In this document: positions 40,082 to 50,041 of the stretch, in pieces | How the letters are laid out: each line of letters opens with the position of its first letter | Position numbering within the stretch: position 1 is the first letter of the stretch | Origin: Candidatus Tokpelaia hoelldoblerii | GTDB lineage: Bacteria; Pseudomonadota; Alphaproteobacteria; Rhizobiales; Rhizobiaceae | Length of the DNA: 64,000 nt | Direction: 5' to 3' | Assembly (NCBI GenBank): GCA_002005325.1 | Contig: CP017315.1 | Location: 1,728,501 to 1,792,500 of the forward strand | Notes under the pieces: generated by a model | Seen by the model: the letters and a program-made list of their open reading frames with translations, nothing else | Database searches by the model: none | What the model was told of the DNA's origin: nothing | Position numbers and translations under genes: made by a program

Positions 40082-40828
40082 ATGGCCGGTCATTCACAAT
40101 TTAAAAACATCATGCACCGCAAAGGGCGGCAGGACGCTGTCCGCTCAAAAATGTTTTCCAAACTTGCGCGTGAAATTACGGTTGCCGCCAAACAGGGCCT
40201 GCCCGACCCGACCATGAATCCGCGTCTGCGTCTGGCTATCCAGAACGCCAAAGCGCAATCCATGCCCAAGGATAATATTGAACGGGCGATTAAAAAAGCT
40301 GCCGGCGGCGATTCAGAAAATTATGAGGAAGTGCGCTATGAAGGCTATGGCCCGGGCGGCGTGGCGGTCATTGTTGAAGCGCTGACCGACAACCGCAACC
40401 GCACCGCTTCCAATGTGCGCGCGGCTTTCACAAAATCAGGCGGCGCCCTGGGTGAAACCGGCTCGGTCAGCTTCATGTTTTCCCGTGTCGGCGAGATTGT
40501 TTATAAACCAGAAGCCGGCGATGCCGATACAATCATGGAAGCGGCGATTGAAGCCGGTGCGGATGATGTGCAGTCGGATGAAGACGGCCACCTGATCACC
40601 TGCGCCTTTGAAAATATCGGTGATGTTTCAAAGGCGCTTGAAGCCGCGCTTGGTGAAGCGGATTCCATCAAGACCGTGTGGAAACCGGCGACGACGACAC
40701 CGGTTGATGAAGAAAAGGCCCAATCTGTCCTGCGGCTGATCAGCGTGCTGGAAGATGATGATGACGTGCAGAACGTCTATGCCAATTTTGATGTCAGCGA
40801 TGAGGTGCTGGCCAAACTTTCGGTCTGA
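40082..40828 (+). CDS. yebC: YebC/PmpR-family protein
   Basis: A 248-residue member of the YebC family, described as transcription regulators and more recently linked to translation of proline-rich stretches. It opens with [19 protein letters not shown] and contains [25 protein letters not shown] choose the ATG at 40082 behind AGGAG; a TTG five codons earlier extends the frame but is unlikely. Confidence 0.95.
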   Translation: MAGHSQFKNIMHRKGRQDAVRSKMFSKLAREITVAAKQGLPDPTMNPRLRLAIQNAKAQSMPKDNIERAIKKAAGGDSENYEEVRYEGYGPGGVAVIVEALTDNRNRTASNVRAAFTKSGGALGETGSVSFMFSRVGEIVYKPEAGDADTIMEAAIEAGADDVQSDEDGHLITCAFENIGDVSKALEAALGEADSIKTVWKPATTTPVDEEKAQSVLRLISVLEDDDDVQNVYANFDVSDEVLAKLSV

Positions 40829-40861
40829 CACGGCGATTTCTTCAAAATATAAAGTCTCTAC

Positions 40862-40888
40862 AAGGCGGGTTTTCTACCCGCCTTTTTA
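40862..40888 (+). terminator. Rho-independent terminator after yebC
   Basis: AAGGCGGGT, 5-base loop, ACCCGCCTT and a T run, about 35 bases after the yebC stop. Confidence 0.9.
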
Positions 40889-41021
40889 TAAATAAAATAC
40901 AATCTGACGATTTATTCTTCCGTCATATTTATAATTTCTCTCATAAAATTATACCAATATTGTTATTCTGAAAAAATTCCTACTTATATTTTCAAGTAAA
41001 TAATTTATTTCAGGATCTACT

Positions 41022-41384
41022 ATGAAGGAAAAATCAAAACAATCAATCCATATAATAATCTATATTTTATTGGGAATATGCTTTATATTCTCCACAGGAT
41101 CATATGCCGCCAACACACCTTGCTCAGGAAAAAAAGCGGGCATTTCCCATTGCCAGGGAGCAACATTCGTTTGCAATGATGGTTCCGTCAGTGCATCGCG
41201 TAAAAATTGCCAGAGCTATTATGATGGTAGTTCACGCATTGACCCCGGTACGACATCTTCAACTGAAATGGCTCCTACGGCTTCCGATGATTGTTTCTGC
41301 CGTTCAGGCAAATATTGTGTTGGCCCGCGTGGCGGACATTATTGTTATACAGACAATGGCAACAAAAGTTATTTAAGACGATAA
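41022..41384 (+). CDS. Small secreted cysteine-rich protein, unknown
   Basis: A 120-residue protein with a hydrophobic signal (about 8-29, cleavage after SYA). Eight cysteines follow, spaced as PCSGKK, SHCQGATFVC, KNCQ, DCFCRSGKYC and HYCYT. The final GPRGGHYCYTDNGNKSYLRR region looks like a conserved C-terminal motif of small alphaproteobacterial envelope proteins. Disulfide bonding in the periplasm is likely. AGGA precedes the ATG. The gene and its flanks are AT-rich compared with neighbours, suggesting transfer. No function is known. Confidence 0.7.
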   Translation: MKEKSKQSIHIIIYILLGICFIFSTGSYAANTPCSGKKAGISHCQGATFVCNDGSVSASRKNCQSYYDGSSRIDPGTTSSTEMAPTASDDCFCRSGKYCVGPRGGHYCYTDNGNKSYLRR

Positions 41385-41538
41385 ATACAACTAGCTCTGT
41401 TTAAAAAGGATGGCAGAAACGTGATATTGTAAAAGCAAAAATCTGATTTTTTATTCTTGTTTCCATACTGCACAAACCTGATATAAACAAACGCATAGAA
41501 ATTCATCAAGCGCTTGCGAATAACAGGAGTGAAAAAAC

Positions 41539-42531
41539 ATGCTTCCCAAAACCATGAAGGCTATTGAAATCACCGCAGCCGGTGCGCCGGATGTTTTGCG
41601 TTACACCAGCCTGCCGGCGCCGCAGCCGGCATCTCATGAAATTCTCATCCGCGTTCATGCCGCCGGTGTCAACCGCCCCGATGTGGCGCAGCGACAGGGC
41701 AGCTATCCGCCACCGCCCGGCGCCTCGCCCCTGCCCGGGCTTGAGATAGCAGGCGAAGTGGTTGCCTGCGGCAAGGAAGCGAAGGCTTACGCTGCCGGCG
41801 CAAAAGTCATGGCGCTGATCGCCGGCGGCGGTTATGCCGAATATGCGGTTGTTGATGAGCGCAACGCCCTGCCTATACCGGCCGGCATGGATGATATTCA
41901 TGCCGCTGCCGTACCGGAAACATTTTTCACCGTCTGGGATAATGTCTTCCGCCGCGGCGGTCTGAAAAAAGGTGAAACCCTGCTGGTGCATGGCGGCAGC
42001 TCCGGCATCGGCACCACGGCAATCCAGCTTGCCAAAGCATTCGGCGCGGCTGTTATCATCACCGCCGGTTCAGCAGAAAAATGTCAGGCCTGCGAAAAGC
42101 TGGGCGCCGATCTCGCTGTCAATTACCGGGAGCAGGATTTTGTCGAGGCTGTCAACAGCTTCACCAGAGGAAAAGGAGTTGATGTCATTCTGGATATGGT
42201 CGGCGGCGATTATACTGAGAAGAACTATAAAGCCGCCGCTGTGGAAGGGCGCATTGTGCAGATTGCTTTTCTGCATGGACACAAGCCGGCGATCAACCTC
42301 AATCTGCTGATGCAGAAGCGCTTATGCCATACCGGCTCAACACTGCGGGCCCGCGATGTTGCCTTCAAGGCGGAGATCGCCGCTGACCTGCGGGCCAAAG
42401 TCTGGCCGTTTCTGGAACAGGGGACAGTTAAACCGCTGATTGACACGGTGCTGCCGCTTGAGCAGGCGGCAAAGGCGCATGAACGGATGGAAAAGAGCAA
42501 TCATATCGGCAAAATCGTCCTGAAAGTGTGA
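41539..42531 (+). CDS. Zinc-free quinone oxidoreductase (MDR superfamily)
   Basis: A 330-residue NAD(P)H-dependent medium-chain reductase of the PIG3/quinone oxidoreductase type. Family parts are RVHAAGVNRPDVAQRQGSYPPPPGASPLPGLE, the nucleotide-binding HGGSSGIGTTAIQLAKAFG, and NHIGKIVL at the end. The zinc-binding cysteines of alcohol dehydrogenases are missing. AGGAG precedes the ATG with a 10-base gap; a second ATG is five codons later. The substrate cannot be inferred. Confidence 0.88.
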   Translation: MLPKTMKAIEITAAGAPDVLRYTSLPAPQPASHEILIRVHAAGVNRPDVAQRQGSYPPPPGASPLPGLEIAGEVVACGKEAKAYAAGAKVMALIAGGGYAEYAVVDERNALPIPAGMDDIHAAAVPETFFTVWDNVFRRGGLKKGETLLVHGGSSGIGTTAIQLAKAFGAAVIITAGSAEKCQACEKLGADLAVNYREQDFVEAVNSFTRGKGVDVILDMVGGDYTEKNYKAAAVEGRIVQIAFLHGHKPAINLNLLMQKRLCHTGSTLRARDVAFKAEIAADLRAKVWPFLEQGTVKPLIDTVLPLEQAAKAHERMEKSNHIGKIVLKV

Positions 42532-42641
42532 TACTCTTGCTGTTTGGCAAAAATTGCGCTATAAAGTTGTTAACTTCCCGGAAATTGTGGTTTACTCCCA
42601 CGTCCCGCTGACCGGAGCGGGCGAACAGAAGGATTATATCT

Positions 42642-43328
42642 ATGACCAACCCTAACCAGCTTCTGATGCCCAAAGCAACCGCTGTCTGGCTTGTGGATAA
42701 CACAGCGCTTTCTTTTGACCAGATTGCCGCTTTTTGCAAATTGCACCCGCTTGAAGTCAAGGCTATTGCCGATGGCGAAGCCGCACAGGGCATCAAAGGG
42801 CTTAATCCGGTTTTGACCGGCCAGTTGTCGCGGGAAGAAATCACCAGGGGCGAAAAAAACCCGGCGCACCGGTTGCAGCTTTCTGAGCCAAAAGTCCGCC
42901 TGCCGGAAAAAAAGCGCCGTTCCGCCCGTTATACGCCGCTTTCGCGCCGTCAGGACCGCCCGAATGCTATTTTATGGCTGGTGCGCAACCACCCCGAGTT
43001 GAAAGACGCGCAGATTTCGCGCCTTGTCGGCACCACCAAGTCCACCATTGAGCAGGTGCGTGAGCGCACCCACTGGAATTCAGCCAATCTGACGCCGATG
43101 GATCCGGTCACACTTGGCCTGTGCTCGCAGATCGACCTTGATATCGAGGTGGAACGCGCCGCCAGAAACCGTCCGGCTGTTATGCCGGAAGGTGAAACAT
43201 TGCTGCCGGCTTCCGCCACGGAAAATCTTGATATCACCGCAAATCAGGAAGAAGAGCTTGATGCTGACAAGGTTTTTGCCAAGCTTTCCTCGCTGAAAAG
43301 TGACGAAGACAAAAACGATGACGAATAA
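42642..43328 (+). CDS. trcR: DUF1013 / TrcR-type cell-cycle transcription regulator
   Basis: A 228-residue protein of an alphaproteobacteria-specific family; in Caulobacter TrcR binds many cell-cycle promoters with RNA polymerase. Helix-turn-helix-like segments are TALSFDQIAAFCKLHPLEVKAIADG and DAQISRLVGTTKSTIEQVR. The tail is acidic (DEDKNDDE). AAGGAT precedes the ATG. It is followed by a strong terminator. The symbol is given by family membership only. Confidence 0.85.
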   Translation: MTNPNQLLMPKATAVWLVDNTALSFDQIAAFCKLHPLEVKAIADGEAAQGIKGLNPVLTGQLSREEITRGEKNPAHRLQLSEPKVRLPEKKRRSARYTPLSRRQDRPNAILWLVRNHPELKDAQISRLVGTTKSTIEQVRERTHWNSANLTPMDPVTLGLCSQIDLDIEVERAARNRPAVMPEGETLLPASATENLDITANQEEELDADKVFAKLSSLKSDEDKNDDE

Positions 43329-43360
43329 GACTGCCTGAAAAGACAAGCAGACAGCATCCC

Positions 43361-43400
43361 AAGGCCCGTTTGACAAAGACCTCAAACGGGCCTTTCTTTT
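43361..43400 (+). terminator. Rho-independent terminator after trcR
   Basis: Perfect 13-bp stem: AAGGCCCGTTTGA (43361-43373) and TCAAACGGGCCTT (43382-43394), followed by TTCTTTT. Confidence 0.92.
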
Positions 43401-43413
43401 ATCTGTAAAAAGG

Positions 43414-43530
43414 CAAAAAAAGAGCCGGACAAATTTGTCCGGCTATAAATTGAGGAAGATAATTCTTCCCGGAGGGGATACTTGTTGCGCATTTGGGAGG
43501 AGGAGCAACAACAAGTGCCTCTCATGTGGG
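43414..43530 (-). ncRNA. Candidate small RNA with anti-Shine-Dalgarno loop
   Basis: Read on the minus strand after purH. First comes a hairpin (43516-43480) whose 8-bp stem ACTTGTTG/CAACAAGT exposes TCCTCCTCCC in the loop. A second small hairpin follows, GGAAGA-atta-TCTTCC (43469-43454). A perfect 22-nt palindrome AGCCGGAC...GTCCGGCT (43444-43423) with seven T residues closes it as a terminator. This layout matches alphaproteobacterial trans-acting sRNAs of the alpha-r14/NfeR1 kind, whose CCUCCUCCC loops pair with ribosome binding sites. The 5' end is uncertain; TTGACA at 43598-43593 could be a -35 box but its -10 is weak. Confidence 0.6.
43423..43444 (-). terminator. Terminator of the purH-sRNA region
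   Basis: Perfect 22-nt palindrome on the minus strand followed by CTTTTTTT. It ends the purH transcript and/or the candidate sRNA. Confidence 0.88.
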
Positions 43531-43594
43531 GATTTTTTCCCGTTTTTCAAGAGAAAGCGGCATTTTTTTAAAAACACCGCTTGTCTCCGCCCTG

Positions 43595-45211
43595 TCAATG
43601 GCGAAAATGACGCATACCGGTTACCGCCATGGCGACATTGTTTTCGTCCGCCGCGGCAATCACCTCATCATCGCGGATAGAACCGCCGGGCTGGATAACC
43701 GCGATTGCACCCGCTTCAATCGCCGACAGCAAACCATCGGCAAAGGGGAAGAATGCATCCGAGGCCACAACACAGCCCTTGACCAACGACTGGCTCAAAG
43801 CGGCGGCCTGCGCTGCATCACCGGCTTTTTGCGCGGCAATGCGGGCGCTGTCAACACGGCTCATCTGCCCGGCGCCAATACCGACTGTCACACCATCACG
43901 CACATAGACAATCGCATTCGATTTAACGTGTTTGGCGACACAAAAGGCAAAACGCATATCGCGCAATTCCTGTTCTGTCGGCCTGCGCCTGGTGACAACC
44001 TGCAAGTCCTCTTGCGCAAACACCGCGTTGTCACGCGACTGCACCAGCATACCGCCCGCAACACTGCGCACTGTTAAACCACCGGCACGCGGGTCAGGCA
44101 GGCCACCCGCCACCAGCAAACGCAGATTTTTCTTTTGCGCCACAATGGCGCGCGCTTCAGGCGTGGCTTCAGGGGCGATAATCACCTCGGTAAAGATTTT
44201 GATTATCTCAGCCGCAGCTTCCGCATCCAGTGGCCGGTTTAATGCGACAATACCGCCAAAGGCTGAAACCGGATCACAGGCAAGCGCGCGTTCATAAGCT
44301 TCCTTCACACTGCCGCCCAGCGCCACACCGCATGGATTGGCGTGCTTGATAATGGCAACAGCCGCATTCGTTTCCGGGTCAAACTCCGCCACCAGTTCAT
44401 AAGCGGCATCAGTATCATTGATGTTGTTATAGGAAAGCTGTTTACCCTGAACAATGTCTGCCGTGGCAACCCCGTAACGCCGCTCGCCGGTCAGATAAAA
44501 ACCGGCCTGCTGGTGCGGATTTTCGCCATAACGCATGGATGTGTGCAATTTGCCTGCCACACTGCGCCATGACGGCATGGCAACATCAAGCGTATCAGCA
44601 AACCAGTTGGCAATTGCCGTATCATAAGCGGCAGTGCGGGCATAGGCGCGGGCGGCAAGAGTACGGCGAAAAGCAAGAGTCAGACTGCCATTATGATTGT
44701 CAAGCTCATCAAGAACCGCGTCATAATCCTGCCCATCGGTGACAATCGCCGTATAAGCATGATTTTTGGCGGCGGCCCGAATCATCGCCGGCCCGCCAAT
44801 ATCGATATTTTCAATGACAGTATCCGTATCAGCACCTGACAAGCGCACATCCTCAAACGGATAAAGATTGACCACCACCAGATCAATGCCTTCAATGCCA
44901 TGCTCACGCATGGCAGCGGCATGGTCCGCATCATCACGGATACCAAGCAAAGCGCCATGCACCGCCGGATGCAGGGTTTTGACGCGGCCGTCCATAATCT
45001 CGGGAAAGCCGGTGATATCCGCCACATCGCGGACCGGCAAACCGGCGTCAGCCAAAGTGCGCGCCGTGCCGCCGGTGGAAATCAGTTCCACACCATGGGC
45101 ACAGAGGCGTCTGGCAAAGTCCACCAGACCGGTTTTATCAGAAACAGAAAGCAATGCACGGCGCACAGGGTGTTTGTCCGGTGCGGGGATATGTTTGGAA
45201 GAAACAGCCAT
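43595..45211 (-). CDS. purH: Bifunctional AICAR transformylase/IMP cyclohydrolase
   Basis: Catalyses the last two steps of de novo IMP synthesis. The 538-residue protein has the MGS-like cyclohydrolase domain (about 18-165: [18 protein letters not shown]) and the AICARFT domain (about 150-538). The latter includes [22 protein letters not shown] and the Lys-His pair in [11 protein letters not shown] start at the ATG at 45211 with GGA 7 bases upstream; the frame stays open 15 codons further. Together with purD and purEK this window holds four purine genes. Confidence 0.96.
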   Translation of the reverse strand: MAVSSKHIPAPDKHPVRRALLSVSDKTGLVDFARRLCAHGVELISTGGTARTLADAGLPVRDVADITGFPEIMDGRVKTLHPAVHGALLGIRDDADHAAAMREHGIEGIDLVVVNLYPFEDVRLSGADTDTVIENIDIGGPAMIRAAAKNHAYTAIVTDGQDYDAVLDELDNHNGSLTLAFRRTLAARAYARTAAYDTAIANWFADTLDVAMPSWRSVAGKLHTSMRYGENPHQQAGFYLTGERRYGVATADIVQGKQLSYNNINDTDAAYELVAEFDPETNAAVAIIKHANPCGVALGGSVKEAYERALACDPVSAFGGIVALNRPLDAEAAAEIIKIFTEVIIAPEATPEARAIVAQKKNLRLLVAGGLPDPRAGGLTVRSVAGGMLVQSRDNAVFAQEDLQVVTRRRPTEQELRDMRFAFCVAKHVKSNAIVYVRDGVTVGIGAGQMSRVDSARIAAQKAGDAAQAAALSQSLVKGCVVASDAFFPFADGLLSAIEAGAIAVIQPGGSIRDDEVIAAADENNVAMAVTGMRHFRH

Positions 45212-45300
45212 GGAATAATCCTGCACAATCAAGAATAGGAAGGGATACCCTGCCATAGCACAGGGCGCCCTGAAATCCTATATTCCACCGGCAATAAATT

Positions 45301-46998
45301 TCATGAACCAGCACGATGGAATATCCAGTTGACACGCGGCTGCCCGGCAGGGCGCAACGCCAGCACAATCTGGCGGGTTCGCACTGGCCCTTCAAGACTG
45401 GAAAAACAGATTGAATCTTCCAGAAATATGTCGCTGTCAGCTGAAAACAGCCATGTATCGCCGCCGTCCTGTGTCAGTTCAAGCACCGGCGCCGTCTGGT
45501 GTTCACGATAACGCACCCGGACATCAGGGTGCAGGTGGAAACGGATTGCCGCCTCATCACGCGGATTGGCCGGTGCGGATACACCGTCCGCCGCCAGAAA
45601 ACAGTCTCTGCCCTGTAAAATATCGCCACTGGAATCAAGCAGCATCGAACGCTGATGCAAGAGCCCGAAATTGCGCCTGTAACCATCATGGCTGGCGATA
45701 AAACCTCTGCTGTTTTTCTCTTCCACCTCTTCAAACCGCACTGTCCGTGGTCCGTCAAGCACCGCGCCGTCAAGCCTGCCACCATGCCGGAAGTGGCATG
45801 AAGAGGTATTATTCAGCGTCATTGTTGAATGCGCCGCCGTCAGGCGGCCCAAAAAGCGGAAATCCTGTTGCCCGAAAGGGTCAATACCGCAATTGATGAT
45901 AAAGCGGTGCGCGCCCGAAGACATTTCAAAAGACAGGCAACCGGCATTGGCCTGACAGGAACAGGCCCGCGGCGGCGGCGCGCCAATATCGGCAATCACC
46001 GTGGTTTGACCACTGACAAGGCGTTGATACCCTGAATAAGGCGCATGCGTAAAAGGAACAGCGTCTGTGTCATCCTGCGCCAGCACCATCTCCAGCCGCT
46101 CGCTCAGCATGGGGCCAACACCGTTAAAATTGGCAAGGGCGCCATCACCATGGCGGAAAAACCGCAAGGCAGGCAACATCCGGTCAATCGCCGCCATCAA
46201 CAGCGGCGAAGGCGTCTGATTGCTTTCGCCATAGCATTGCTGCAAGGCGATCAAATCCGCCAATATAGCAAGCATCATAGCCGGATTGCGCGACTGTAGC
46301 CCGCCATCAGGCAGAATCTGACGGCGGATTTCACGTTCAAGCACAGAGCGCGCCCGCCGGCTGATGCCTGCAGGAACAGGCAGCGCCAGCGCTGCCAGCG
46401 CCAGCGCAATCGCTGCCTGCAAACGCCCTTCATTCTTCGCCATGCCGGCAATCACCGTGCGCAGATAACGCACCTGCATGCCCAGCATCTTCAAAAACCG
46501 CTTTTCAAAAGCTGCCGGCGCCCTGTGCAACATCATATCCGCATGGCTGAGCCAGGCGATAACACGCCGCGCCGTCACATCGCCGCGCCAGGGCGCACCG
46601 TTAATCCGCTTGCCGCAAACCGCTATCCAGTCCGACACCAGGGCGCGGGCGTGGGCATCGGCCAGTTCTGTGCCCACAGCCGCCAGATGGCGCAGCCAGC
46701 CAAAATCATGCAGGGCTGTTTCCCAGCCGCCTGAAGGCGGTTCCACCATAAAAGGCGAATGCGGCCCCACCCGCACCACACGCCCTGCCAGCGGAAAACG
46801 CCCATGATAAAATTCATGCGCCAGCGCCGGATCCGCCAGATGCAGATCAGGCGGTATCACCAGAATTTGCGAAGGCCGAAAACCGGTAAACCGCCAGCGG
46901 AACAGCGGCCCGCCGCGCAAACGGCGCAAACTTGCCAAGAGTGTATCGCCCAGCGTTACACCCCGCAAACCCGCCGCGCCATGAACCACTCCCGCCAA
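45301..46998 (-). CDS. Heparinase II/III family protein
   Basis: A 565-residue protein with an alpha-helical N-terminal half and a heparinase II/III-like beta-sandwich C-terminal half (about 320-555). Family parts are CSCQANAGCLSFEMSSGAHRFIINCG and AAHSTMTLNN. It has no obvious signal peptide, and the true substrate in Hyphomicrobiales is unknown. The start is a TTG at 46998 supported by a strong AAGGAG with a 7-base gap; no ATG fits. purH follows after 89 bases on the same strand, so they may be co-transcribed. Confidence 0.85.
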   Translation of the reverse strand: MAGVVHGAAGLRGVTLGDTLLASLRRLRGGPLFRWRFTGFRPSQILVIPPDLHLADPALAHEFYHGRFPLAGRVVRVGPHSPFMVEPPSGGWETALHDFGWLRHLAAVGTELADAHARALVSDWIAVCGKRINGAPWRGDVTARRVIAWLSHADMMLHRAPAAFEKRFLKMLGMQVRYLRTVIAGMAKNEGRLQAAIALALAALALPVPAGISRRARSVLEREIRRQILPDGGLQSRNPAMMLAILADLIALQQCYGESNQTPSPLLMAAIDRMLPALRFFRHGDGALANFNGVGPMLSERLEMVLAQDDTDAVPFTHAPYSGYQRLVSGQTTVIADIGAPPPRACSCQANAGCLSFEMSSGAHRFIINCGIDPFGQQDFRFLGRLTAAHSTMTLNNTSSCHFRHGGRLDGAVLDGPRTVRFEEVEEKNSRGFIASHDGYRRNFGLLHQRSMLLDSSGDILQGRDCFLAADGVSAPANPRDEAAIRFHLHPDVRVRYREHQTAPVLELTQDGGDTWLFSADSDIFLEDSICFSSLEGPVRTRQIVLALRPAGQPRVNWIFHRAGS

Positions 46999-47021
46999 AT
47001 CCGTTCTCCTTGATTTTTAAA

Positions 47022-47040
47022 TTAACTTAAAGCAAGTTAA
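47022..47040. promoter_or_regulatory. Operator-like dyad upstream of the heparinase-like gene
   Basis: TTAACTT-aaagc-AAGTTAA, a perfect 7-bp dyad 24 bases before the TTG start. Further TTAAC/GTTAA half-sites follow at about 47063-47090. The regulator is unknown. Confidence 0.4.
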
Positions 47041-47230
47041 TTGCCATTTTCATGTTGACTTAACCTGATTTATGTTAATCGAATCTGTTGCAGCAATCCG
47101 GCGATTTTTCCGTTTGAAAAACTGCCCGCCTTCCATACCAGTTATGGTAAATACATCCTCGCTGATTATAGTGAATAAAGCGTTAAAGGTTTAAACGGCA
47201 AAGCCATGCGCCATTTTCAGAAGGATGCCG

Positions 47231-47370
47231 CTATAGCCGTTGCAGGCGGGCGGCAAAAAAGCCATCCATACCGGCAAGGCGCGGGTTTTCATGGGGCAAG
47301 TCAGCCGGTGTCGTGCGCACAAAGCCTTCCGGCGTGATCAGCATGGCCAGGCCCGGCAGTTCCGCCGTCC
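47231..47370 (-). pseudogene. rsmB: Displaced C-terminal tail of rsmB (out of frame)
   Basis: In the frame one base on from the rsmB reading frame, the minus strand encodes [34 protein letters not shown] and FFAARLQRL, the expected end of RsmB. The main frame instead ends in an unrelated glycine/histidine-rich tail. The switch lies near 47358-47378, in a CCGCC-rich stretch. It fits one inserted base (or two lost). Confidence 0.8.
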
Positions 47371-48650
47371 GCCGCCTGTACCGGCAACAGCTGTACATTT
47401 GCATGACGGTCAACAAAAGCGCGGATAAGCTCTTCACCCTCTTGCCTGCTCAATGAGCAGTTGGAAAACACCACTGTACCGCCCGGGCGCACCAGCCTGA
47501 CAGCATGGTCCAGCAAATCCGCCTGCACTCCGGCAAGCTTTTGAACATCGGCCTCATCCTTTGTCCACAATATATCAGGATGGCGGCGGATTGTACCGGT
47601 GGAAGAGCACGGCGCATCAAGCAACACCGCGTCAAAAAGCTGTTCCGGCTGCCACTTGCGCATATCACCCGCCCATGTCTCAACTGAAAGGTGCAAACGC
47701 GCCATATTCAAAACCAGGCGTTGCAGCCGGCTGGCAGACAAGTCAACGGCTGTCACCTTCGCGCCGGCCAGAGCCAGTTGCGCGGTCTTGCCGCCAGGCG
47801 CGGCGCATAAATCCGCCACACGCTGCCCGGCAATCTGCCCCATCAGCCGGGCAGGCAGACTGGCGGCGACATCCTGCACCCACCATTCCCCTTCTGCAAA
47901 GCCGGGAAGTTCGGTTAACGGGGCGCTTAATTCCGCCAAACGCACGGTGCCATTCGGCAGCACATGGCCGCCCAGTTTTTGCGCCCATATTTCCGGCTCT
48001 GACCTGACAGTCAAATCCAGCGGCGGCTCCTGCGCCTGTATCCGCAAAATAGCGCCCGCTTTTTCCTGCCCGTAAGCTTGCGTCAACAGTGTTCCAAACC
48101 ATGGCGGGCAATTGTCCAGCGGCTGGTTGTCAGTGCGAATCCGTTCCGCCTGTTTGGCAAAACGGCGCAAGACAGCATTGACCAGGCCGGCAAAACGTTT
48201 CAAACGCGGATCCTGTTTTGCCGCTTCCACCGCCAGATAAATGGCGGCATGATCCGGCACATCCAGCCAGACAATCTGCGCTGCCGATATATGCAGCAGA
48301 TGCAGCAATGCGCGGGCATTTTCCGGCAGGGGCCGGTCAAGAAAGCGTTTGAGCGCGGCGGAAACCACCCCGCGATTTCTCAGCGCCGTTCCGAGAATCG
48401 CCCGCACCAGCGCCCGATCCCGCGGGGCAAGAGCGCGATATTGCGGATGGCCATGGTCATTATCGGTCAAACCATCCAGCGAGGTCTTCCTCTCAACAAC
48501 AGCCGCCAACAGCCGCATTGCCACCTGCCGGCAGGCAAGGCCGGCAATATCGCTCTGTTCGGGTTCAGGCTGGTGTTTGCCATGCCCCGCTTCTGTTTTC
48601 TTCAAGAGTCTGAATCTTCCGGTTTGCGGTTGTTTCTGGTCTGCATCCAT
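47301..48650 (-). CDS. rsmB: 16S rRNA m5C967 methyltransferase, frameshifted near the C-terminus
   Basis: SAM-dependent methyltransferase with an N-terminal NusB-like RNA-binding domain (about 35-165) and a catalytic domain with [12 protein letters not shown]. Both catalytic cysteines are present, in [15 protein letters not shown] and [11 protein letters not shown]. The last 45 or so residues are out of frame (see 47231-47370), so the printed C-terminus is unlikely to be native unless recoding occurs. The start is uncertain: the ATG at 48650 overlaps htpX by 49 bases, and a TTG at 48605 would overlap far less. The core fold is intact. Confidence 0.88.
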   Translation of the reverse strand: MDADQKQPQTGRFRLLKKTEAGHGKHQPEPEQSDIAGLACRQVAMRLLAAVVERKTSLDGLTDNDHGHPQYRALAPRDRALVRAILGTALRNRGVVSAALKRFLDRPLPENARALLHLLHISAAQIVWLDVPDHAAIYLAVEAAKQDPRLKRFAGLVNAVLRRFAKQAERIRTDNQPLDNCPPWFGTLLTQAYGQEKAGAILRIQAQEPPLDLTVRSEPEIWAQKLGGHVLPNGTVRLAELSAPLTELPGFAEGEWWVQDVAASLPARLMGQIAGQRVADLCAAPGGKTAQLALAGAKVTAVDLSASRLQRLVLNMARLHLSVETWAGDMRKWQPEQLFDAVLLDAPCSSTGTIRRHPDILWTKDEADVQKLAGVQADLLDHAVRLVRPGGTVVFSNCSLSRQEGEELIRAFVDRHANVQLLPVQAADGGTAGPGHADHAGRLCAHDTG

Positions 48651-49558
48651 GATGGACGGTGGACTGTTTGTGTCTTATGCCCTGTTCCATGCCCTGAAGC
48701 AAGCCCCATATCCTGCGCCATACGGCGCAGGGCGGCAACGCGGCTCCGGGTTGAAGGGTGCGTTGCAAACAGGTTATCCACGCCGGTATGCCGCAGCGGA
48801 TTGATGATAAACATATGTGCGGTAGCGGGGTTGTGCTCAGCCTCTTCATTGACAATGCCATCCGCACTCCGGGCGATTTTCTCCAGCGCCGCCGCAAGCC
48901 ATAACGGATGGCCGCAAATTTCCGCCCCGCGCCGGTCAGCAGCATATTCACGCGTGCGGCTGATCGCCATCTGCACCAGCATGGCGGCAAAAGGCGCCAC
49001 CAGCATGGCAACCAGCAGGCCAATGGCGCCAACAGGGCTGGAATTGCCGTTGGAATCACGCCGGCCGCCAAAAAACAGGGCAAAATTACCCAGCATGGAA
49101 ATCGCGCCGGCCAGCGTGGCAGTCATGGTCATGGTAAGTGTGTCACGATGCTGCACATGCGCCAGTTCATGCGCCATCACACCGGCCAGTTCATTGGCGT
49201 TCAGGCGTTCCAGCAAGCCGGTGGTCGCAGCGACAGCGGCATGTTTCGGGTTGCGGCCGGTGGCAAAAGCATTCGGCTGCGGATTATCGATAATATAAAC
49301 ACGCGGTTTCGGCAATTGCGCCACGCGCGCCAGATCGGTAACAATGCGATAATATTCCGGTGCGGTGCTGGCATTGACCTGTTTGGCATTATACATCCGC
49401 AAAACCATCTTGTCGGAATTCCAGTAGGAAAACACATTCATGGCCGCGGCAATAAAAAACGCGATTACCATACCCTTGCCGCCACCGATCAGATAACCGA
49501 CCGCCATGAACAGGGCTGTCATAAAAGCCAGAAGAAGTGCGGTGCGCATCATATTCAT
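48602..49558 (-). CDS. htpX: Membrane zinc metalloprotease HtpX
   Basis: M48 protease for quality control of membrane proteins under heat or envelope stress. The 318-residue protein has two N-terminal transmembrane segments (about 5-25 and 30-46). The zinc site is HELAH (130-134) with a downstream glutamate in [12 protein letters not shown], and two further hydrophobic segments lie near 150 and 185. Its end overlaps the presumed rsmB start. It is divergent from sdhAF4. Confidence 0.95.
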   Translation of the reverse strand: MNMMRTALLLAFMTALFMAVGYLIGGGKGMVIAFFIAAAMNVFSYWNSDKMVLRMYNAKQVNASTAPEYYRIVTDLARVAQLPKPRVYIIDNPQPNAFATGRNPKHAAVAATTGLLERLNANELAGVMAHELAHVQHRDTLTMTMTATLAGAISMLGNFALFFGGRRDSNGNSSPVGAIGLLVAMLVAPFAAMLVQMAISRTREYAADRRGAEICGHPLWLAAALEKIARSADGIVNEEAEHNPATAHMFIINPLRHTGVDNLFATHPSTRSRVAALRRMAQDMGLASGHGTGHKTQTVHRPSWMQTRNNRKPEDSDS

Positions 49559-49644
49559 GAAATAAAAACTCCGTACCTGATATTATACTTGCTATATGAT
49601 GGTGTGAAAAGCTATTTTCTTCAATAGACAAGGACATAGAAATA

Positions 49645-49821
49645 ATGGAAAAAAACAATTCCGGGCTGCCACCGGCAGCATTGCGCGCTTTGGCAGAGGC
49701 GCAGGCCCGGCGCGAAGCACGCGAAAAACACCAGCAGGCAAAAGAACTTGGCGGCCGCGGCGGCGAAGACCCGGCGCGCTATGGCGATTGGGAAATCAAT
49801 GGCCGGGCCATTGATTTTTGA
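49645..49821 (+). CDS. DUF1674 / SdhAF4-like succinate dehydrogenase assembly factor
   Basis: A 58-residue protein read directly from the sequence. It carries the DUF1674 signature GGRGGEDPARYGDWEINGRA and ends IDF. The family includes SdhAF4/SdhE-partner assembly factors that help flavinated SdhA join complex II. AAGGA lies upstream with a wide gap. tRNA-Glu follows on the opposite strand after 26 bases. Confidence 0.85.
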   Translation: MEKNNSGLPPAALRALAEAQARREAREKHQQAKELGGRGGEDPARYGDWEINGRAIDF

Positions 49822-49847
49822 TACAACCGGCAAAATTTGAGATGACC

Positions 49848-49922
49848 TGGTACGCCTAAGGGGAATCGAACCCCTGTTTCCGCCGTGAGAGGGCGGCGTC
49901 CTGACCGCTAGACGATAGGCGC
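49848..49922 (-). tRNA. tRNA-Glu (CTC)
   Basis: A full cloverleaf on the minus strand. The acceptor arms GCGCCTA and TAGGCGT pair with one G-T; the anticodon stem CCGCC/GGCGG encloses CTCTCAC with anticodon CTC; the T arm is CAGGGG-TTCGATT-CCCCT. CCA is encoded at 49850-49848. Confidence 0.95.
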
Positions 49923-50041
49923 AAATGGATATGTGTGGGGGTATAAACCGCAATTGTTAAAAGTGCAATGGCTGTTTGTCTGCTTGTCATGATAAAAATC
50001 TGCTTTTTGATAAAAAAACGATGATTTTTTGCATTCTGTGC

